Under the pieces are notes generated by a model. The model was not told the DNA's origin. It was given only the letters and a program-made list of their open reading frames with translations, and searched no databases. Shown in pieces: positions 10,602 to 19,003 of a stretch of 43,201 nucleotides of DNA (positions are counted from its first letter, which is position 1; each line of letters begins with the position of its first letter). The stretch is from Candidatus Rokuibacteriota bacterium (GTDB taxonomy: Bacteria; Methylomirabilota; Methylomirabilia; Rokubacteriales; CSP1-6), in NCBI GenBank assembly GCA_005887895.1, contig VBPC01000178.1, positions 1-43,201 on the forward strand, given 5' to 3'. The position numbers were made by a program, and so were the translations under genes.

Positions 10602-11621
10602 TCAGCCCTCGCCGAACAGCCGGGCGATCTCGTCGCGGGCGAAGGTGGGCAGCGGCCACTGCCGCGTGCCCTGGACCAGCGTGACGCCCTGCTCGGCGGG
10701 AACGACCTGTCCGATGAAGTGGCAGTCGATGGACTCGCGCGCCAGCGCGTGCAGGACCCGCCCGGCCTCGGCCGGCGCCAGCGTCAGCAGCAGCGCGCCG
10801 GAGGCGATCGTGCCGAGCGGGTCGAGGCCGAACGCGTCGCAGAGCGCGCGGCCTTCCGGCAGCACCATGATGCGGTCGTGGTCGATGCGCAGCCCGACGC
10901 CGGCGGCCGCGGCCAGCTCGTGCAGCGCGGTGGCGATGCCCCCCTCGGTCGGATCGTGCATGGCGTGCACGGTCGCCACCTCGCCGGCGATCTCCGCCTC
11001 CGGCCGCACGCTGATGCCGGGCGTGCGCAGGAAGCCCCGGGCCGTGCGCACGACCGAGGCGCGCACGCCCCGGGCGAGCAGCTCCGCCTCCTTCTCCCGC
11101 GCGATGATCGCGGCGCCCTCGAGCGGCACGCCCTTGGTCATCACGATCGCGTCGCCGACCCGCGCGCCCGACGTGGTGACGAGCTTGTCCCTGGCCACCT
11201 CGCCCAGCATCGTGCCGGCCACGATCGGCCGATCGAGGCCGCGCGTCACCTCGGTGTGGCCGCCGACCAGCGCGACGTCGAGGGCCTCGCACGCCTCGGC
11301 GAGCTGCGCGAAGAGCCGTCGCACCGTCTCGTCGTCGGTCGCGCCGGCCGGCAGCAGCAGCGTGGCGAGGAACCAGCGCGGCGTGGCGCCTCGCACCACG
11401 ATGTCGTTGGCGTTGACGTGCAGCGCGTACCAGCCGAGCTCCTCGGTGGCGAAGGTGATCGGATCGGCGGTGGCGACGAGGTAGCGATCGCCGAGGTCGA
11501 TGACCGCGGCGTCCTCGCCGACTCGCGGGCCGACCACCACGCGCGGATCGTGGGCGACGTGCTTGTCGAGAACGGCCTGCAGCAGGTCGGCCGGCAACTT
11601 GCCCGTTGGCAGGAACGGCAT
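10602..11621 (-). CDS. AIR synthase / HypE-like (PurM superfamily) protein
   Basis: The protein has 339 residues with the two-domain PurM/SelD/HypE architecture. GPRVGEDAAVIDLGDRYLVA is the N-terminal nucleotide-binding motif. ALHVNANDIVVRGATPRWF is the conserved ND-containing segment, VALVGGHTEVT is the glycine-rich turn, and MHDPTEGGIATALHELA opens the C-terminal domain, matching HypE (DPTRGGxA). The C-terminal cysteine tail of true HypE (PRxC) is absent: the chain ends in IARLFGEG. Hydrogenase carbamoyl-dehydration activity is therefore unlikely and AIR synthase-related protein is safer. It is the first gene of the operon with ggt and starts divergently from ftcD, with 21 bp between them. 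Confidence 0.85.
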   Translation of the reverse strand: MPFLPTGKLPADLLQAVLDKHVAHDPRVVVGPRVGEDAAVIDLGDRYLVATADPITFATEELGWYALHVNANDIVVRGATPRWFLATLLLPAGATDDETVRRLFAQLAEACEALDVALVGGHTEVTRGLDRPIVAGTMLGEVARDKLVTTSGARVGDAIVMTKGVPLEGAAIIAREKEAELLARGVRASVVRTARGFLRTPGISVRPEAEIAGEVATVHAMHDPTEGGIATALHELAAAAGVGLRIDHDRIMVLPEGRALCDAFGLDPLGTIASGALLLTLAPAEAGRVLHALARESIDCHFIGQVVPAEQGVTLVQGTRQWPLPTFARDEIARLFGEG

Positions 11622-11630
11622 CGCGTCCCG

Positions 11631-11638
11631 TAGTATAC
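11631..11638. promoter_or_regulatory. Possible shared bidirectional -10 between the AIR-synthase-like gene and ftcD
   Basis: The 21-bp divergent gap has one AT-rich island centred on palindromic GTATAC. Read rightward it gives TAGTAT, 6 bases before the ftcD GTG, with a possible TTGGCA -35 at 11606-11611. Read leftward it gives TATACT, 10 bases before the ATG. Either transcript would be leaderless or nearly so. This is based on motif and spacing only. Confidence 0.4.
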
Positions 11639-11642
11639 CGCC

Positions 11643-12542
11643 GTGACCACGACCGGGCCGATCGTGGAGTGCGTGCCGAACGTCAGCGAGGGCCGGGATC
11701 CGGGACGGTTGCGCCGGCTGCGCGCGGTCGTGGCCGCGGTGCCCGGCGTCACGCTGGCCAACGTGCACGCCGATCCCGATCACCATCGCTCGGTCTTCAC
11801 CTTCCTCGGCCGGCCGGACGCGGTCGCGGCCGGAGCGCTCGCGCTGGCCGACGCCGTCCTCGCCGAGATCGACATGCGCGCGCACCGCGGGATCCATCCG
11901 CGCCTGGGCGCGCTCGACGTCGTGCCGTTCGTGCCGCTGGCCGGCGTCACCATGGCCGAGGCGGTCACGCTCGCGCGGCAGGTCGGCCACGAGCTGGCTA
12001 AGCGCCACGCACTGCCCGTTTATTACTACGGCCAGGCCGCCCGCGGGCCCGGGCGACGGACGCTGCGCGAGCTGCGTCACGGCGAGTACGAGGGGCTGGC
12101 CGAGCGGCTCGCCGCGCCCGACGGCGCGCCCGATGACGGCCCCGCGCGATTCGACCCGCGGGCGGGCGCGATCCTGGTCGGCGCCCGCGACGTGCTGGTC
12201 GCCTACAACGTCTGGCTGGCGAGCCACGACCTCGCGGCCGCGCGCGCGATCGCGCGGGCGGTGCGCGAGAGCAGCGGCGGGCTGCCGGCGGTGCAGGCGC
12301 TCGGCCTGCCGCTGGCCAGTCGCGACCGCGTCCAGGTCTCGATGAATGTGCTCGACTACCGCGTGACGCCGCTGCCGGCCGTCTTCGATCGCGTGAGCGC
12401 CGAGGCCGCGCGCCGCGGGATCGCGATCGAGCGCGCCGAGCTGGTCGGCCTGGCCCCGCGCGCGGCGTTCGCCGGCCGCGAGCCGGCCGCCGTCGGCCTC
12501 GATCCCTTCCGCCCCGACCTCTACCTCGACGTCTGGGTGTAG
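11643..12542 (+). CDS. ftcD: Glutamate formimidoyltransferase (formiminotransferase domain of FtcD)
   Basis: The enzyme transfers the formimino group from formiminoglutamate to tetrahydrofolate in histidine degradation. The 299-residue length matches the single formiminotransferase domain without the cyclodeaminase half. ECVPNVSEGRDP is the signature N-terminus, HADPDHHRSVFTF carries the conserved histidines, HRGIHPRLGALDVVPFVPL follows, and NVWLASHDLAAARAIARAVR begins the second subdomain. QVSMNVLDY fits the folate-binding region. It starts with GTG. No hutH/U/I genes are in the window, so a broader folate one-carbon role is also possible. Confidence 0.93.
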   Translation: MTTTGPIVECVPNVSEGRDPGRLRRLRAVVAAVPGVTLANVHADPDHHRSVFTFLGRPDAVAAGALALADAVLAEIDMRAHRGIHPRLGALDVVPFVPLAGVTMAEAVTLARQVGHELAKRHALPVYYYGQAARGPGRRTLRELRHGEYEGLAERLAAPDGAPDDGPARFDPRAGAILVGARDVLVAYNVWLASHDLAAARAIARAVRESSGGLPAVQALGLPLASRDRVQVSMNVLDYRVTPLPAVFDRVSAEAARRGIAIERAELVGLAPRAAFAGREPAAVGLDPFRPDLYLDVWV

Positions 12543-12564
12543 GAAGAACCGCCTGTCGCGGGAC

Positions 12565-12640
12565 AGAGGAGCACCCCGGCATCGCCGGGGCGCGACGAAC
12601 ATCCGTGCGCCTTGGGGGGCCGGGTTCGAGGCCCCCCAGC
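12565..12640 (+). repeat. Single degenerate copy of the intergenic GC-rich repeat
   Basis: This lies between ftcD and the convergent DUF2889 gene. Stem CCCCGGC/GCCGGGG (12574-12590, loop ATC) is followed by GCGCGACGAAC and then stem TGGGGGGCC/GGCCCCCCA (12613-12638, 8-base loop). The order and orientation match the copies at the window start. The hairpins could act as a bidirectional terminator here, but no T-tract follows. Confidence 0.65.
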
Positions 12641-12647
12641 TAACGAA

Positions 12648-13529
12648 TCACCCCAGCAGCTTCAGGAGGTCGGCGGTGAGGTCATAGAGCTGCGCGCAGC
12701 CGGACTGGCCGCCGAGTGTCGTCTGGATGCGCTTGCGGAGGCCGGCGTCGGCGGTCTCGCCGACGAGCGCGGCGAGCTTGCGCTGGGGCTCGGAGCACAC
12801 GCCCATGTACGGCAGCCGGGGCGTCACGTGCTCCGCGCGCACGACCGTCCCGCTGGCCTCGTCGATCTCCAGGCGCAGCTCGAAGCCGTGCACGTTGTCG
12901 TGCATCGAGTGGAACAGGCGCAGGCGGCTCCCCACGCGCTCGAGCCGCGCCACCTTGCGGCGCTCGAAGACCTTCCGCTGCCCCGGCCGCGGGCTGTAGA
13001 GGTCGGGCACCATCGGCGTGGCGATCGTCCGGGTGCCGAAGAGCGCGCGGCCGGCCGCGCTGTACGTGAAACACGATTCCGGCAGATCGACCCAGCCCGT
13101 CGTGTCGAGATGCCAGCAGTCGAGCGGGTCGCCGGACGTCGCGCGCTCGGCGAGCGCCCGCGGCATCCTGGCGACCTGGCGTGCCAGGCGCGCGATCTCG
13201 ATCGTCGCGTCCACCGCCAGCGCGCCGCCGTCGGCGTCGCCGAGGAGCCCGGCCGTCCGCCGGGTGAGGCCGCCCACCATCTCGGCGCCGGCCAGTCGCG
13301 CGAAGCCGTCGGCGATCGAGGGCGCCACGCGGCCGGCCAGCGACGTGAGCCGCGCCTGGCGCACCGCGTAGGTCGGCGACGGCAGGGCCACGACGACCGC
13401 TTCGAGCGCGCGATCGTCGTCGGAGAGGCGCACGGTGTGGGTGAATGCGTCGTCGGCGGCGCTGTCCACCCAGCCGTGCATCACGCGCTCGTAGCGGTCG
13501 CGCCCGCTCAGGAGCCCGCCCCCGCGCAT
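12648..13529 (-). CDS. DUF2889 domain protein
   Basis: This 293-residue protein of unknown function resembles DUF2889. YERVMHGWVDSA matches the family opening, and the end RLPYMGVCSEPQRKLAALVG plus GGQSGCAQLYDLTADLL fits the conserved Cys and GCxHL-like motifs, with Gln replacing His in GCAQL. The middle contains a WHLDTTGWVDLP segment and basic SPRPGQRKVFERRKVARL. Its ATG overlaps the stop of the small YHS protein as ATGA, tying it to the copper operon. A link to copper is inference from position only. Confidence 0.7.
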   Translation of the reverse strand: MRGGGLLSGRDRYERVMHGWVDSAADDAFTHTVRLSDDDRALEAVVVALPSPTYAVRQARLTSLAGRVAPSIADGFARLAGAEMVGGLTRRTAGLLGDADGGALAVDATIEIARLARQVARMPRALAERATSGDPLDCWHLDTTGWVDLPESCFTYSAAGRALFGTRTIATPMVPDLYSPRPGQRKVFERRKVARLERVGSRLRLFHSMHDNVHGFELRLEIDEASGTVVRAEHVTPRLPYMGVCSEPQRKLAALVGETADAGLRKRIQTTLGGQSGCAQLYDLTADLLKLLG

Positions 13530-13696
13530 CAGCGGTTCATCTCGCTCGTGCCGCCGGCCAGGTACTTCTCCGGCTCCCGGTCGAACTTCTGCTTGCAGCC
13601 GGCCGCGCAGAAGTAGTAGCGCTCGCCCTTGTACGTGGACTGCGCCGCCGCCCGGGCGGGCTCCACCGTCATCTTGCAGACCGGATCAACGGCCAT
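13529..13696 (-). CDS. Small YHS-domain metal-binding protein
   Basis: This 55-residue protein has the YHS/TRASH fold seen in copper and heavy-metal handling proteins. It begins [17 protein letters not shown], giving the DPVCxM motif with Cys7 and Met9, then [17 protein letters not shown] with Cys30 and Cys34 (FCxxxC), and ends in PEKYLAGG. It overlaps the copA stop by 11 bp and the DUF2889 start by 4 bp, so all are translated from one mRNA. In other bacteria such domains are fused to the N-terminus of CopA-type ATPases; here it is a separate polypeptide that could hand Cu(I) to CopA. It is easily missed because of its size. Confidence 0.88.
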   Translation of the reverse strand: MAVDPVCKMTVEPARAAAQSTYKGERYYFCAAGCKQKFDREPEKYLAGGTSEMNR

Positions 13697-15929
13697 CGCG
13701 GGGTCTCCATCGCCTGAGTCTCAAGCTGTTCGTGACGACCGACACCGACGAGAACGCCATCGCCGCGCCGGCGAGGATCGGGGACAGCAGCACGCCCCAC
13801 AACGGATAGAGCAGGCCGGCGGCCACCGGGATCAGGATCACGTTGTAGCCGAACGCCCACACGAGGTTCTGCCTCACCACGTGGATCGTGCGGCGCGAGA
13901 GCTCGACCGCCGCGACCACGCCGGCGAGGTCGCCCCGCAGCAGCGTGACGTCGGCGGCCTCGATGGCGACGTCGGTGCCGGAGCCCATGGCGATGCCGAC
14001 GTCGGCCTGGGCGAGCGCCGGCGCGTCGTTGATGCCGTCGCCCACCATCGCGACCCGGCGGCCCTCGGCCTGCAACGCCTTCACCTCGGCCGCCTTGCCC
14101 TCGGGCGGCACCTCGGCCAGCACGCGGTCGATGCCGGCCGCGCGCGCGATGGCGGCCGCCGTCGCGCGATGGTCGCCGGTCAGCATCGCGACGCTCAGGC
14201 CGAGCTCGCGGAGCGCGCGCACGGTGCGCGCCGCCTCGGGCTTCAGCGCGTCGGCGACGGCGAGGAGGCCGAGCGCGCGGCCGGCGAAGGCCAGATAGAC
14301 GACCGTCTTGCCGTCGGCGGCCAGCGCCGCCGCGCGCGGAGCCAGCGCGTCGACCTCCACCCCACGCGCGTCCATCAGGGCGCGATTGCCGAGGAGCACG
14401 CGACCATCCGCTGCCATGGCGTCGACGCCCTGCCCGGGCACCGTGATGAACTCGGCGACCGGCGGCAGCGCGAGCCCGAGCTCCTTCGCCCGCGCCACGA
14501 TCGCCTCGCCGATGGGGTGCTCGGAGCCCTGCTCGGCGGCGGCCGCCAGGGCGAGAACCTCGCTCTCGGCGGCGCCGGCGACGGGCACGACGTCGACGAC
14601 GCTCGGACGGCCCACCGTCAGGGTGCCGGTCTTGTCGAAGACCATCGTGTCGACGCGGTGGAGCGTCTCCAGCGCCGCCGCGCTGCGGACGAGCACGCCC
14701 ACCTCGGCGCCCCGGCCGGTGGCCACCATGATCGCCGTCGGCGTGGCCAGGCCCATCGCGCACGGGCACGCGATGACGAGCACGGCGACGGCGTTGGTCA
14801 GGGCGTACAGGACCGACGGCGCCGGGCCGAGCAGCCACCAGCCGACGAACGTCGCGGCCGCGATCGCCAGCACCACCGGCACGAAGATCGCGGCCACGCG
14901 ATCGGCCAGGCGCTGGATGGGCGCGCGCGAGCCCTGGGCCTCCTCGACGAGGCTGACGATGCGGGCCAGCGTCGTCTCGCTGCCGACGCGCGTGGCGCGG
15001 AACACGAAGCTGCCGGTGCGGTTCACGGTGCCGCCGAACACGGTGGCGCCGGCCGTCTTGTCCACCGGCAGGCTCTCGCCGGTCAGCATCGACTCGTCGA
15101 CCGTCGAGGCGCCGTCGACGACGGCGCCGTCGACCGGCACGCGCTCGCCCGGGCGGATGCGAATCAGGTCGCCCACGAGGACGTCGCCGGTCGGGACGTC
15201 GACCTCGGCGCCGTCGCGGAGCACCCGTGCCGTGCGCGGCGCCAGGCTCACCAGCCGGCGGATCGCCTCCGACGTCCGCCCGCGCGCGCGGGCCTCGAGC
15301 CAGCGACCCAGCGCCACCAGCGTGATGACCACGGCCGCGGTCTCGTAGTAGGTCATGCCACCGGCGGCATGGAAGACGTGCGGCCACAGCGTGACCGCCA
15401 GGCTGAAGAGATAGGCGGCGCTGGTGCCGAGCGACACGAGGGTGGACATGCTCGCGCTGCGATGGCGCAGATCGCGCAGGAACGCCCGATGGAAGTCGGC
15501 GCCGACCCAGAACTGCACGGGCGTCGCCAGCACGAGTTGAAGCCAGGGATCGCGCAGCCAGGCCGGCACCCACGGGAACAGCGCGGGCATGCCGCCGACG
15601 AGGAGCGGCGCCGAGAGCAGCGCGCCGATCACCACCTTGCGGCGCAGGCGTCGCTGCTCGACCTCGCGCGCCCGGCGCTCGCGATCCTCGGCCTCACCGC
15701 CGCGCGCCACCGGCGCCGCCGCCAGGTCGTAGCCGGCCGCCGCCACCGCCCGTCGCAGCGCCGGAACGCTCGTCTGCGCTGGATCGAAGGCGACGGTGGC
15801 CTGCTCGGTGGCCAGGTTCACGGCGGCCGTCTCGACGCCGGGCACGCCGGTCAGCGCGCCCTCGACCTTCCCCACACAGGCGGCGCAGTGCATTCCGCGC
15901 ACGGGGAGCGTGAGCCGCTCGGCCGCCAT
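13686..15929 (-). CDS. copA: Cu(I)-exporting P1B-type ATPase CopA
   Basis: This 747-residue heavy-metal ATPase pumps Cu(I) out of the cytoplasm. One N-terminal HMA domain has [17 protein letters not shown] (GMxCxxC). About eight membrane helices follow, the CPC motif is in [16 protein letters not shown], the phosphorylated Asp is in [11 protein letters not shown], the nucleotide-binding His is in GSEHPIGEA, and the hinge is [20 protein letters not shown]. The C-terminal helices carry YN and MxxSS-type ligands ([21 protein letters not shown]), typical of P1B-1 copper pumps. The ATG at 15929 overlaps the csoR stop as ATGA. The open frame upstream to 16259 is the csoR region read in another frame. 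Confidence 0.97.
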   Translation of the reverse strand: MAAERLTLPVRGMHCAACVGKVEGALTGVPGVETAAVNLATEQATVAFDPAQTSVPALRRAVAAAGYDLAAAPVARGGEAEDRERRAREVEQRRLRRKVVIGALLSAPLLVGGMPALFPWVPAWLRDPWLQLVLATPVQFWVGADFHRAFLRDLRHRSASMSTLVSLGTSAAYLFSLAVTLWPHVFHAAGGMTYYETAAVVITLVALGRWLEARARGRTSEAIRRLVSLAPRTARVLRDGAEVDVPTGDVLVGDLIRIRPGERVPVDGAVVDGASTVDESMLTGESLPVDKTAGATVFGGTVNRTGSFVFRATRVGSETTLARIVSLVEEAQGSRAPIQRLADRVAAIFVPVVLAIAAATFVGWWLLGPAPSVLYALTNAVAVLVIACPCAMGLATPTAIMVATGRGAEVGVLVRSAAALETLHRVDTMVFDKTGTLTVGRPSVVDVVPVAGAAESEVLALAAAAEQGSEHPIGEAIVARAKELGLALPPVAEFITVPGQGVDAMAADGRVLLGNRALMDARGVEVDALAPRAAALAADGKTVVYLAFAGRALGLLAVADALKPEAARTVRALRELGLSVAMLTGDHRATAAAIARAAGIDRVLAEVPPEGKAAEVKALQAEGRRVAMVGDGINDAPALAQADVGIAMGSGTDVAIEAADVTLLRGDLAGVVAAVELSRRTIHVVRQNLVWAFGYNVILIPVAAGLLYPLWGVLLSPILAGAAMAFSSVSVVTNSLRLRRWRPRDGR

Positions 15930-16210
15930 CACCTGGCCCCGAAGCGCGCGAACACCTCGAGCAGCTCCTCGATCTTCTGCTGGCGCTCGGACTTCGAGCC
16001 CGAGCGCAGGGCATCGGTCACGCACGACTCGATGTGGCGACCGAGCAGGAGCTTCTGCACCTGCTCGAGCGCGCCCTGGACGGCCGAGACCTGCAGGAGG
16101 ATGTCGACGCAGTAGGCGTCGTTGTCGATCATGCGCTGCAGGCCCTGCACCTGCCCCTCGATCCGGCGCAGGCGGCCGCGCGCCTTGGCCCGCGTGTCCT
16201 CGCTCAGCAC
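15929..16210 (-). CDS. csoR: Copper-sensing repressor CsoR
   Basis: This 93-residue all-helical repressor senses Cu(I). The ligands Cys34, His59 and Cys63 have the same spacing (25 and 4) as C36/H61/C65 of Mycobacterium Cso[17 protein letters not shown] is the family N-terminal helix. The start is the GTG at 16210; no Shine-Dalgarno sequence precedes it and the operator ends only 6 bases upstream, so the mRNA may be leaderless. It is the first gene of csoR-copA-YHS-DUF2889, giving simple autoregulated copper induction. Confidence 0.95.
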   Translation of the reverse strand: MLSEDTRAKARGRLRRIEGQVQGLQRMIDNDAYCVDILLQVSAVQGALEQVQKLLLGRHIESCVTDALRSGSKSERQQKIEELLEVFARFGAR

Positions 16211-16216
16211 GCTCGA

Positions 16217-16231
16217 TACCCCCAGGGGGTA
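16217..16231 (-). promoter_or_regulatory. CsoR operator
   Basis: The 15-base sequence TACCCCCAGGGGGTA is a perfect palindrome about its central A and matches the GC-box type of CsoR operators (TAcccc-n-ggggTA). A second GGGGGG/CCCC half-like run lies just upstream at 16236-16245. On the minus strand an AT-rich GATATT/TATTAC stretch between the two could be the -10, so bound CsoR would cover the promoter. Confidence 0.85.
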
Positions 16232-16298
16232 ATATCCCCCCAGGGCCCGCGCGTGTCAATGGCCGGCGGGAGGCCGGCGCGCCGATGCGCCGCCGGGG

Positions 16299-16658
16299 TC
16301 ACTCGAACAGGGACGGCTGCGTGGCGCTCGGCGAGGCCGGCGCGGCGCGCCGACGCCGCGCGGTTCTCGTGGAGCCGCGCCGCGGCTTGCCATCGGCCGG
16401 CGGCGCGGGGCGGGACAGCTTCCAGCCCTTCTGGTGGGCGATGCGCTCGCCCTGCTTGATCACGAGCAGATCGACGAGGCGCGCGAGTGGATTGCGCAGC
16501 AGGCCCAGATAGCGCTCCCAGTACCGGGGCGAGTGAGCGAGCGTGCGCATCTGGTCCAGCGCGAGGGAGAGCGCGGCGCGGTCACCCTTGCGCGAGGCCA
16601 GCCGCAGATCGAGGAGGACCTTGCGGGCGCTGACGCGCGAGGGCGGCGTGCGGGCCAT
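16299..16658 (-). CDS. Hypothetical protein with beta-clamp-binding-like C-terminus
   Basis: I do not recognise this 119-residue protein. Residues 1-80 are basic and helical (ARKVLLDLRLASRKGD, WERYLGLLRNPLARLVDLLV). Residues 85-110 are an Arg/Ala/Pro-rich disordered linker, and the chain ends TQPSLFE. QPSLF differs at one position from the QL[SD]LF pentapeptide that docks proteins onto the DNA polymerase III sliding clamp; a terminal position after a flexible linker is typical for such motifs. It lies 88 bp beyond csoR and 12 bp downstream of the methyltransferase gene, in the same direction as both. A DNA-associated role is inference. Confidence 0.65.
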   Translation of the reverse strand: MARTPPSRVSARKVLLDLRLASRKGDRAALSLALDQMRTLAHSPRYWERYLGLLRNPLARLVDLLVIKQGERIAHQKGWKLSRPAPPADGKPRRGSTRTARRRRAAPASPSATQPSLFE

Positions 16659-16670
16659 GGTGGCGGGATG

Positions 16671-17429
16671 CTAGCACGGCGCCGCGAAGACGAACACGTC
16701 GAGCGGATGGAAGAACACGTGCTCGGGCGCCAGCGTCCGGCACCAGGCCTCCAGCGCCGTGAGGCCGCGCTCGAACGCCTCGTCGGAGAGCTGCTGCAGC
16801 GTCGAGATGCCGCGCCGGCGGATCCGGGCGACGTACGCGATCGGCCCGCGCGCCACCCGCTGATGGACCAGCTCCTGCGCGCCGGCCACGAAGCCGCCCG
16901 CCTCGAACGTCGCCCGCAACGCGGCCCGTGTCGGCATGCGCCGCTCGTCGAGCGCGAGCCCTTCCGGAAAGAATCGCAGATAGGCAAAGCCGTCGAGGAT
17001 CTCGCGGGTGGTCGTGCGAACGATGACGCGGCCGCCCGGGCGCAGCGACCGCCGCAGCTCGCGGACCACCTGGTCGGGATCGGTGAAGTGATGGTAGACG
17101 AGCGACAGGAAGGCCACGTCGAGCGCGCCGCCGCGGACCGGCAACGCCTCGCCGGCGGCATTCACGTAGCGGACGCGGGGCGCCGCCGGCGCGGCCGCCA
17201 GCATCCGGCGTGACGGCTCGACGCCGAGGACGGCGGCATCGAAGACCTCGGCGAGCCACGCGGTGAACCGGCCGGTGCCGCAACCGACATCGGCGACGCG
17301 CACGATGCCGGCCGGCGGCACCAGCGCGCGCAGGACGTCGCGCCAGAGATCGAGCGCCTCGTCGGGCAGGGCCCGGGCCCGGGCGTACGTCTCGGCGACG
17401 CCCGGACGCTCGTAGTCCATGCGCTCCAT
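16671..17429 (-). CDS. Class I SAM-dependent methyltransferase
   Basis: The protein has 252 residues. Motif I is VADVGCGTGRFTAWLAE (about residue 45), the acidic residue ending strand 2 is in VLGVEPS, motif II is GALDVAFLSLVYHHF, and the post-motif LRPGGRVIVRTTTRE is typical of UbiE/Methyltransf_11 proteins. The C-terminal part varies and gives no clue to substrate. ATG 17429 (MERMDYERPG) or 17420 (MDYERPG) are both possible. It follows rng by 23 bp and precedes the clamp-motif protein by 12 bp. Confidence 0.85.
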   Translation of the reverse strand: MERMDYERPGVAETYARARALPDEALDLWRDVLRALVPPAGIVRVADVGCGTGRFTAWLAEVFDAAVLGVEPSRRMLAAAPAAPRVRYVNAAGEALPVRGGALDVAFLSLVYHHFTDPDQVVRELRRSLRPGGRVIVRTTTREILDGFAYLRFFPEGLALDERRMPTRAALRATFEAGGFVAGAQELVHQRVARGPIAYVARIRRRGISTLQQLSDEAFERGLTALEAWCRTLAPEHVFFHPLDVFVFAAPC

Positions 17430-17452
17430 GCGCGACCCCAGGGCGCGCGTCC

Positions 17453-18994
17453 TCAGCGCACCCGCACCTCGTAGTCCTCGCGCTGGCTCTGGCTCGCCGC
17501 CGGCTGCACCGTGACCTTCACCTCGAGTCCGGCCTCCAGGCGCTGGAGCGCCTCGCGCCCCTCACGCTCGAGGTAGGCGGCGACATCGGGATGCACGCGG
17601 GCGACGATCTCGCGCCCCTCGCCGGCCGGCGCCTCGGCGGCGGCCTTGGCCTGGATGGCTCGAAAGATCTCGGCCGCCAGCGTCTCGTCGGACTTGACGA
17701 CGCCGCTGCCGCGGCAGGTGGCGCAGTGCTGGGTGAGCAGCGCCCGGAGATCCTGGCGCACGCGCTTGCGCGTCATCTCGACCAACCCCAGCTCGGAGAT
17801 CTGGAGCACGTTGGTGCGGGCCTTGTCGTCGCCCAGCGCGCGCTTGACGGCCTTTTCGACCTGCTCGCGGTGCTCGGGGGCCTCCATGTCGATGAAGTCG
17901 ATGATGATGATCCCGCCGAGGTCGCGCAGGCGGATCTGGCGCACGACCTCGTTCGCCGCCTCCAGGTTGATCTTGAGCACCGTCTGCTCGAAGTCGCGCT
18001 TGCCGACGTACTTGCCGGTGTTGACGTCGATCGAGACCAGCGCCTCGGTGTGGTCGATGACGATGTAGCCGCCGGACTTCAGCCACACGCGCCGCCGCAG
18101 CGCTTTTTCGATGTCCTTCTCGATGCCGAACGCGTCGAAGATCGGCGCGCGGTCGGTGTAGAGCCGCACGCGGTCGGCCAGCGCCGGCACCAGCGCCTGC
18201 ACGTAGCCCCGGCACTTGTCGTAGGCGGCCCGGTCGTCCACCACGAACTCGTCGACCTCCGGCGAGAAGAGGTCGCGCACGACCCGGAACGTCAGGTCCA
18301 TCTCCTCGTGCAGGACGGCCGGCGCCGCCGCCTGCTCGTACCGGGTCTGGATCTGCTTCCACAGCCGGCCGAGGAACTCCACGTCCTGGGCGAACTCGGC
18401 CTCGCCCTTGCCCTCGGCGTTCGTTCGCAGGATGAAGCCGCCCGGCGGCAGGTCCAGACCGCGCAGGACCGCCCGCAGCCGCTCCCGCTCCCGCTCGTCG
18501 TCGTCGCGGATGCGCCGCGAGACGCCGACGTGGCGGGCCTGCGGCATGTACACGACGTAGCGGCCGGGCAGCGAGATGAACGACGTGATGCGCGCGCCCT
18601 TGGTGCCGAGCGACTCCTTGGAGACCTGGACCAGCACCGTCTGGTTGCGGCTCAGCATCTCCTCGATGGGGCCGGTGGCCTCGCGGCGCGGCTCCTCGTC
18701 GGGATCGAGGTCGTCGGCGTCCTCATCGCCGGTCTCGGCGGCCAGCATGGAGCGGACCTCGGCGAGATTGGCGGTGTAGTCGCCGGCGTAGAGGAACGCG
18801 TCCTTCACGAGCCCGATGTCGACGAAGGCCGCCTGCATGCCCGGCAGCACGTTCGTCACCGTGCCCTTGTAGACGCTGCCCACGATGGAGCGGTGGCGGT
18901 GACGCTCGAGGTACAGCTCGGTGAGGAGGTTACCCTCCTGGACGGCGACGCGCGTTTCGAGCAGGCCGACGTTGACGACGATCCGTTTGCTCAC
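17453..18994 (-). CDS. rng: Ribonuclease E/G family endoribonuclease
   Basis: This 513-residue enzyme has RNase G-like size and cleaves single-stranded 5'-monophosphate RNAs in rRNA and mRNA processing. The N-terminal S1 domain reads GSVYKGTVTNVLPGMQAAFV, with an acidic insertion near residues 80-105 (GDEDADDLDPDEE). The DNase I-like catalytic domain holds VSIDVNTGKYVGKRDFEQTV and IIIIDFIDME, carrying the two metal-binding aspartates. The zinc-link CATCRGSG (CxxC) follows, and no long RNase E degradosome tail is present. The GTG at 18994 has GAGGTG six bases upstream, within the end of rodA. The position after mrdA-rodA mirrors the mre-rng linkage in many bacteria. Confidence 0.93.
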   Translation of the reverse strand: MSKRIVVNVGLLETRVAVQEGNLLTELYLERHRHRSIVGSVYKGTVTNVLPGMQAAFVDIGLVKDAFLYAGDYTANLAEVRSMLAAETGDEDADDLDPDEEPRREATGPIEEMLSRNQTVLVQVSKESLGTKGARITSFISLPGRYVVYMPQARHVGVSRRIRDDDERERERLRAVLRGLDLPPGGFILRTNAEGKGEAEFAQDVEFLGRLWKQIQTRYEQAAAPAVLHEEMDLTFRVVRDLFSPEVDEFVVDDRAAYDKCRGYVQALVPALADRVRLYTDRAPIFDAFGIEKDIEKALRRRVWLKSGGYIVIDHTEALVSIDVNTGKYVGKRDFEQTVLKINLEAANEVVRQIRLRDLGGIIIIDFIDMEAPEHREQVEKAVKRALGDDKARTNVLQISELGLVEMTRKRVRQDLRALLTQHCATCRGSGVVKSDETLAAEIFRAIQAKAAAEAPAGEGREIVARVHPDVAAYLEREGREALQRLEAGLEVKVTVQPAASQSQREDYEVRVR

Positions 18995-19003
18995 GGCAGC
19001 ACC

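Noticed and set aside
10602..11621. True hydrogenase maturation factor HypE
   Set aside because: The essential C-terminal cysteine tail is absent and no hyp or hydrogenase genes are nearby.
13629..16115. Plus-strand open frame of 828 codons
   Set aside because: It is antisense to copA, has low-complexity composition and no recognisable domain.
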